A stretch of DNA of 59,932 nucleotides from positions 1 to 59,932 of the forward strand of contig NZ_JOFH01000043.1 of NCBI RefSeq assembly GCF_000721235.1. The letters run 5' to 3'. Positions 44,688-59,932 of this stretch are shown here, piece by piece. A model generated the notes under the pieces. That model ran no database searches, was not told the origin of the DNA, and saw nothing but the letters and a program-made list of their open reading frames with translations. How positions within the stretch are numbered: position 1 is the first letter of the stretch; each line of letters begins with the position of its first letter. A program made the position numbers and the translations under genes. This DNA comes from Streptomyces olivaceus (lineage in GTDB: Bacteria > Actinomycetota > Actinomycetes > Streptomycetales > Streptomycetaceae).

Positions 44688-45593
44688 TCAGTAGCCGACC
44701 TTGGCGTTGATGCGGCGCGGGTAGTACCGCTCGTCACCGTTGCGCCGGTACTCGGGCCGGCGGGGGGTGTTGCTGGAGGGCACGTCGCCGTTGACCGTGA
44801 CGCGCTGGCCGCGGCGGTGCTCCTGGTAGTCGTTGATGGCGATGTGCTGGGTGACGCGGTTGTCCCACAGGGCCACGGTGTGCGGGTCCCAGCGGTGCCG
44901 GAGGGTGAAGGCCGGCTGCTCGGAGTGCTCGAACAGGTGCTGCAGGACGGTGTCGCTCTCCTGCCGGGTGAGCTGCGGGATGTGCGAGGTCCACATCCGG
45001 GTGACGTAGAGCGACTTGCGTCCGGTCACCGGGTGGACGCGGACGACGGGGTGCTCGGCGGACATCTCGACGACGGGCGGGATCTTCAGGACGTGGACCG
45101 CGGTGAGCCCTTCGAGCATCTCCCGGAACGGCTCGGAGAGCGTCTCGTACGCCCGGTACTGGTTGCTCCACATGGTGTCGCCGCCCGCGGAGGGGGTGTC
45201 GATCAGGTGCAGGATGGACGCGATCGGCGGGCTGGGGCTGAAGCTGACGTCGATGTGCCACTCGTCGGCCTTGCCGCCCTTGTCGGGTTCGATCACCGTG
45301 ATCTCGGGGTGGTCCGCCAGCTTGGGCAGGAAGGGGTGGACCTCCACCTCGCCGAAGCGCCGGCCGAACGCCACGTGCCCGGCGGGGGTCAGCTTCTCCT
45401 GGTCCGGGAAGAACAGCACGAGGTGTTCGAGCATCAGCTCGTGGATCAGGTCGAACTGCGCGTCGGTGAGGTCGTTGAGGTCGATGCCGCGGACCTCGGC
45501 CCCGAGGGCGCCGGAGACGCGGCGGACGTCGAGGGCGGGGGCGGTGGCGGGCCGGGCGGCGGTGGCGGGCTGCGGTGGCGCGGACGGGGTCAC
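44688..45593 (-). CDS. TauD/TfdA-type Fe(II)/2-oxoglutarate dioxygenase
   Basis: 301 aa. Iron ligands HxD in DEWHIDVSF (~113-117) and distal His in DNRVTQHIAIND (~250), with Arg residues downstream for 2-oxoglutarate. The GTG at 45593 has GAAGGAG upstream. The longer frame to 45728 would overlap the sulfotransferase gene. This second oxygenase differs from the in-cis SyrP-like domain at 35811. Its HxD motif and TauD-like core suggest a free substrate, for example a free amino acid or the sulfated product. By context it is a tailoring or precursor hydroxylase. Confidence 0.88.
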   Translation of the reverse strand: MTPSAPPQPATAARPATAPALDVRRVSGALGAEVRGIDLNDLTDAQFDLIHELMLEHLVLFFPDQEKLTPAGHVAFGRRFGEVEVHPFLPKLADHPEITVIEPDKGGKADEWHIDVSFSPSPPIASILHLIDTPSAGGDTMWSNQYRAYETLSEPFREMLEGLTAVHVLKIPPVVEMSAEHPVVRVHPVTGRKSLYVTRMWTSHIPQLTRQESDTVLQHLFEHSEQPAFTLRHRWDPHTVALWDNRVTQHIAINDYQEHRRGQRVTVNGDVPSSNTPRRPEYRRNGDERYYPRRINAKVGY

Positions 45594-45660
45594 TGCGGGG
45601 TCTCCTTCGAGTCGTGGTGTGGGCGGCGAAGCACCGCGTCGGCGAACCGCCGGGCAGGCG

Positions 45661-46575
45661 TCACGGGCGGGCGCCGCCCGCCGCTCCGCCGTGCAGCCAG
45701 TCGAGGAACTCCTTCGGGGCGAGGGCACCGACGCGCTCGTGGTAGGCGTCGAGGTCGGCGTCGGTCAGGACGCCGCGGGCGCCACCGGAGCGTCCCGAGC
45801 GGAAGAACTCCGCGGGGTCCGCGAGGATCTCCTTGTCCGGCGCCAGGTGCTCCGCGCGGCCCTTCATCTCGTCGAAGGTCGCCGCCCGCACCAGCTCCGG
45901 CCAGACGGCCGGGTCCACGGTGATGCCCAGCCACTCGGCCAGCGCCGCCATCTGGCCCTCCAGGTCGGCGCACAGGTCCTCGTAGTGCAGCAGCCGTACG
46001 TTCGGCTCGTCACGCCGGTTCCAGGCGTCGAGCGGGTGGTGGAGTTCGGCGGCGGCCACGTCCTGCTCCCAGCCGTCGGACTCGCCGGCGCGGCACCAGT
46101 TCAGCAGGTACTCGCGAGCCCGCCCGGAGTACTTCTCGGAGTCCTGGTCGCTGTTGAAGGCGCGCAGCCACTCGGCGCGGACGTTGGCGACCTGGTGGTA
46201 CATGGACAGGGCCCGGTCCAGGGGGTGCCGGTTGACGACGAGGTAGCTGACGCGCGGGTCGAGGGGCAGTCCGTCGAGCGGGACGTGCGTCTTGATGACG
46301 CGCCGGTGCTCCTGCTCGGCGAGCAGCGCGTACATCTGGTCCTGCGGCGTGAAGAGCTGGTCCAGCCACGGCGACAGGGCAGACAGCGGCTTGGGGAGTT
46401 CCGGGGTCTGGAACACGAGCAGCGCACAGATCATCTGCACCCATGTCGTACCGGCCTTCGCCGGACTGCTGACGACGATGTCGCCCTCGCGCAGCGGGAA
46501 GTCGTCCCAGCGGGCACTGTCCTGCTGCGGCGACTTGTACCGGCGCGGTGCTTGAGTCAGTGTCTGATCACTCAT
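45661..46575 (-). CDS. PAPS-dependent sulfotransferase
   Basis: 304 aa. The 5'-phosphosulfate loop SSPAKAGTTWVQ (~40) and the 3'-phosphate-binding segment VNRHPLDRALSMYHQ (~120) identify a cytosolic-type sulfotransferase. The C-terminal loop near RSGRSGGARGVL probably corresponds to the PAPS-binding GxxGxxK region. The ATG at 46575 has GAGGAACG upstream. It lies 67 bp before the oxygenase. Similar enzymes (StaL of A47934) sulfate phenolic groups of phenylglycine peptides. The nearby Dpg genes make a Dpg or tyrosine phenol the likely acceptor here. Confidence 0.9.
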   Translation of the reverse strand: MSDQTLTQAPRRYKSPQQDSARWDDFPLREGDIVVSSPAKAGTTWVQMICALLVFQTPELPKPLSALSPWLDQLFTPQDQMYALLAEQEHRRVIKTHVPLDGLPLDPRVSYLVVNRHPLDRALSMYHQVANVRAEWLRAFNSDQDSEKYSGRAREYLLNWCRAGESDGWEQDVAAAELHHPLDAWNRRDEPNVRLLHYEDLCADLEGQMAALAEWLGITVDPAVWPELVRAATFDEMKGRAEHLAPDKEILADPAEFFRSGRSGGARGVLTDADLDAYHERVGALAPKEFLDWLHGGAAGGARP

Positions 46576-46673
46576 GGCGACGTTCCTCACTGGTGCACGG
46601 GAGGGGCAGCGGATCGGTCACAATCTGCCGTGGCGGGGGCCGGACGGCATCCACGTTCGCCACAGTTACGCGT

Positions 46674-47891
46674 CTACGCGTCCCAGGTGACGGGCAGGCT
46701 CTTCACGCCGTAGACGTCCGCGATCTCCGCCTCGGGGCGCAGGGCGATCTGCTCGGCGGGTACGGCGAGGCGCAGCGTCGGGAAGCGGTTGACCAGGGCC
46801 GGGAACGCCACCTTCATCTGGACGCGGGCCAGTTGCTGGCCCAGGCACTGGTGGATGCCGTGTCCGAAGGCGATGTGCGCGCCCTCCTGGCGGTGCAGGT
46901 CGAGCCGGTGGGGGTCGGTGAAGCGCTCGGGGTCGCGGTTGGCCGTGTTGTAGCTCAGGATCAGTGAGGTGCCGGCCTTGACGGTGTGCCCGCCGAGTTC
47001 CACGTCCCGCAGTGCCGTCCGCATGAAGGTCTTGCCGACGCTCAGGTAGCGCAGCAGCTCCTCCACGGCCCGGTCGGCGAGCGCGGGGTCGGCGCGCAGC
47101 GCGGCGAGCTGTTCGGGGTGGCGCAGCAGCGCGAAGGTGCCGAGACCGATCATGTGCATGGTGGTGTCGAGTCCGGCCGCGAGCAGGAAGAGGGACATCC
47201 CGACCAGTTCCTCGTCGGTGAGGTCCCCGTCGGTGAGTTCGCTGAGCACGTCGTCGGTGGGGCGGGCGCGTTTGGCGGCCACCAGCGCGGCGAGGTGGGC
47301 GCGGGTCGCGTGGTAGGCCGCTATGAGGTCGTCGCGGTCGGACTCCAGGTCCCGGAAGGCGTCGACCTGTTTCTGGAAGGTGGCGCGCTCCTCGTGCGGG
47401 ACGCCCAGCAGTTCGCAGATGGTGACGGCGGGGATGGGTTTGGCGTAGGCGGTCACCAGGTCGGTGGGCCCTCCGGCCAGTTCCATGGCGTCGAGGTGTT
47501 CGGCGGTGATCTCCTCGATGCGTCGGGTCAGCAGCCGCATGCGCCGCACGGTGAACTTGCCCATCAGCGGCTTGCGGTAGCGGCCGTGGCGTGGTTCGTC
47601 CATGAAGAGGAACTCGCCCGGGGGCGCCGGTTCGAGTTCGACGTCCCCGTGGTCGACGGTCGGGTGGCGCAGGAGTTCCCAGCGCGAGCTGAACCGGGGG
47701 TCGGCCAGCACCGACCGGATGAGGTCGTATCCGGTGACCAGCCATCCGTCGACGCCGCCGGGGAAGACGTAGCGGCTGATGGGGCCGTGGCGGCGGGCTT
47801 CGAGCAGTTCGGCCGGCGGGTCGAACGGCCGGTCGGGCCGGCGTCGCGTCGGCATGGTGGTGACGGTGTACAGGGGGTCGCCCACGGCCAT
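46674..47891 (-). CDS. Cytochrome P450 of the NRPS cluster
   Basis: 405 aa. I-helix LAAGLDTTMHM, K-helix EELLRYL, heme loop FGHGIHQCLGQQLARVQ (Cys ~349). The start at 47891 has GAGACGAGG very close. MPTRRR, 12 codons downstream, is an alternative. The gene is directly downstream of the NRPS (34 bp) in the same direction. Possible jobs: beta-hydroxylation of a carrier-bound residue or oxidation of an aromatic ring. Cross-linking P450s of glycopeptides come in sets, and there is only one here, so a cross-linked scaffold is less likely. Confidence 0.9.
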   Translation of the reverse strand: MAVGDPLYTVTTMPTRRRPDRPFDPPAELLEARRHGPISRYVFPGGVDGWLVTGYDLIRSVLADPRFSSRWELLRHPTVDHGDVELEPAPPGEFLFMDEPRHGRYRKPLMGKFTVRRMRLLTRRIEEITAEHLDAMELAGGPTDLVTAYAKPIPAVTICELLGVPHEERATFQKQVDAFRDLESDRDDLIAAYHATRAHLAALVAAKRARPTDDVLSELTDGDLTDEELVGMSLFLLAAGLDTTMHMIGLGTFALLRHPEQLAALRADPALADRAVEELLRYLSVGKTFMRTALRDVELGGHTVKAGTSLILSYNTANRDPERFTDPHRLDLHRQEGAHIAFGHGIHQCLGQQLARVQMKVAFPALVNRFPTLRLAVPAEQIALRPEAEIADVYGVKSLPVTWDA

Positions 47892-47925
47892 CCTCGTCTC
47901 GCAGGGGCTTCGGTCCGCCGGGCCG

Positions 47926-59932
<12,007 letters not shown>

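Overview
The window is high-GC DNA with dense, strongly GC3-biased genes, 4-bp gene overlaps and a rare TTA codon. It contains modular PKS/NRPS genes, LuxR/LAL and TetR regulators and an MbtH protein. All of this points to a Streptomyces or close actinomycete. It appears to hold parts of two adjacent natural-product clusters. I saw no rRNA, tRNA, transposase, CRISPR array or phage gene.

Left part (1 to ~19.7 kb) is the tail of a macrolide-type polyketide cluster. The 3' end of a type I PKS gene (KS-AT-DH-KR-ACP plus docking tail; methylmalonyl-type AT, B-type KR) is followed by tailoring genes: a macrolide-type glycosyltransferase, a SAM methyltransferase, a DegT-type sugar aminotransferase, a TylF-type O-methyltransferase, an aldo/keto reductase, a P450 and an FkbM-type methyltransferase. 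Export and self-protection are covered by a DHA2-type MFS pump with its own TetR and a MGT/OleD-like glycosyltransferase. A large LuxR ATPase regulator closes this part. Four promoters here carry heptamer repeats, TTYAGSS spaced by 4 nt (11-bp period). This is the architecture of SARP binding sites, although no SARP gene lies in the window.

Right part (~20.2 kb to the right edge) is a nonribosomal peptide cluster. One long minus-strand series runs from a partial NRPS (C-relic A-C-A-PCP-C-A-PCP-C-A-PCP-TE) through a P450, sulfotransferase, Fe/alphaKG oxygenase, DpgA, a DpgB-DpgC fusion, a DpgT-type aminotransferase, amidinotransferase, an A-PCP-oxygenase fusion, a stand-alone C-PCP protein, an argininosuccinate-lyase-like enzyme and a threonine-kinase-like GHMP kinase. 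On its other side are a cysteine-synthase/ATP-grasp fusion, MbtH, a TTA-containing TetR gene, two LAL regulators, an NTF2-like protein and a flavin halogenase. Together these suggest a chlorinated, sulfated, 3,5-dihydroxyphenylglycine-containing peptide that also carries a diamino acid (probably 2,3-diaminobutyrate) and possibly a guanidino group. I do not recognise this combination as a known product.

Two LuxR-family genes, one in each part, share a collinear ~75-bp promoter block (16649-16724 and 26518-26593), so the two parts may be co-regulated.
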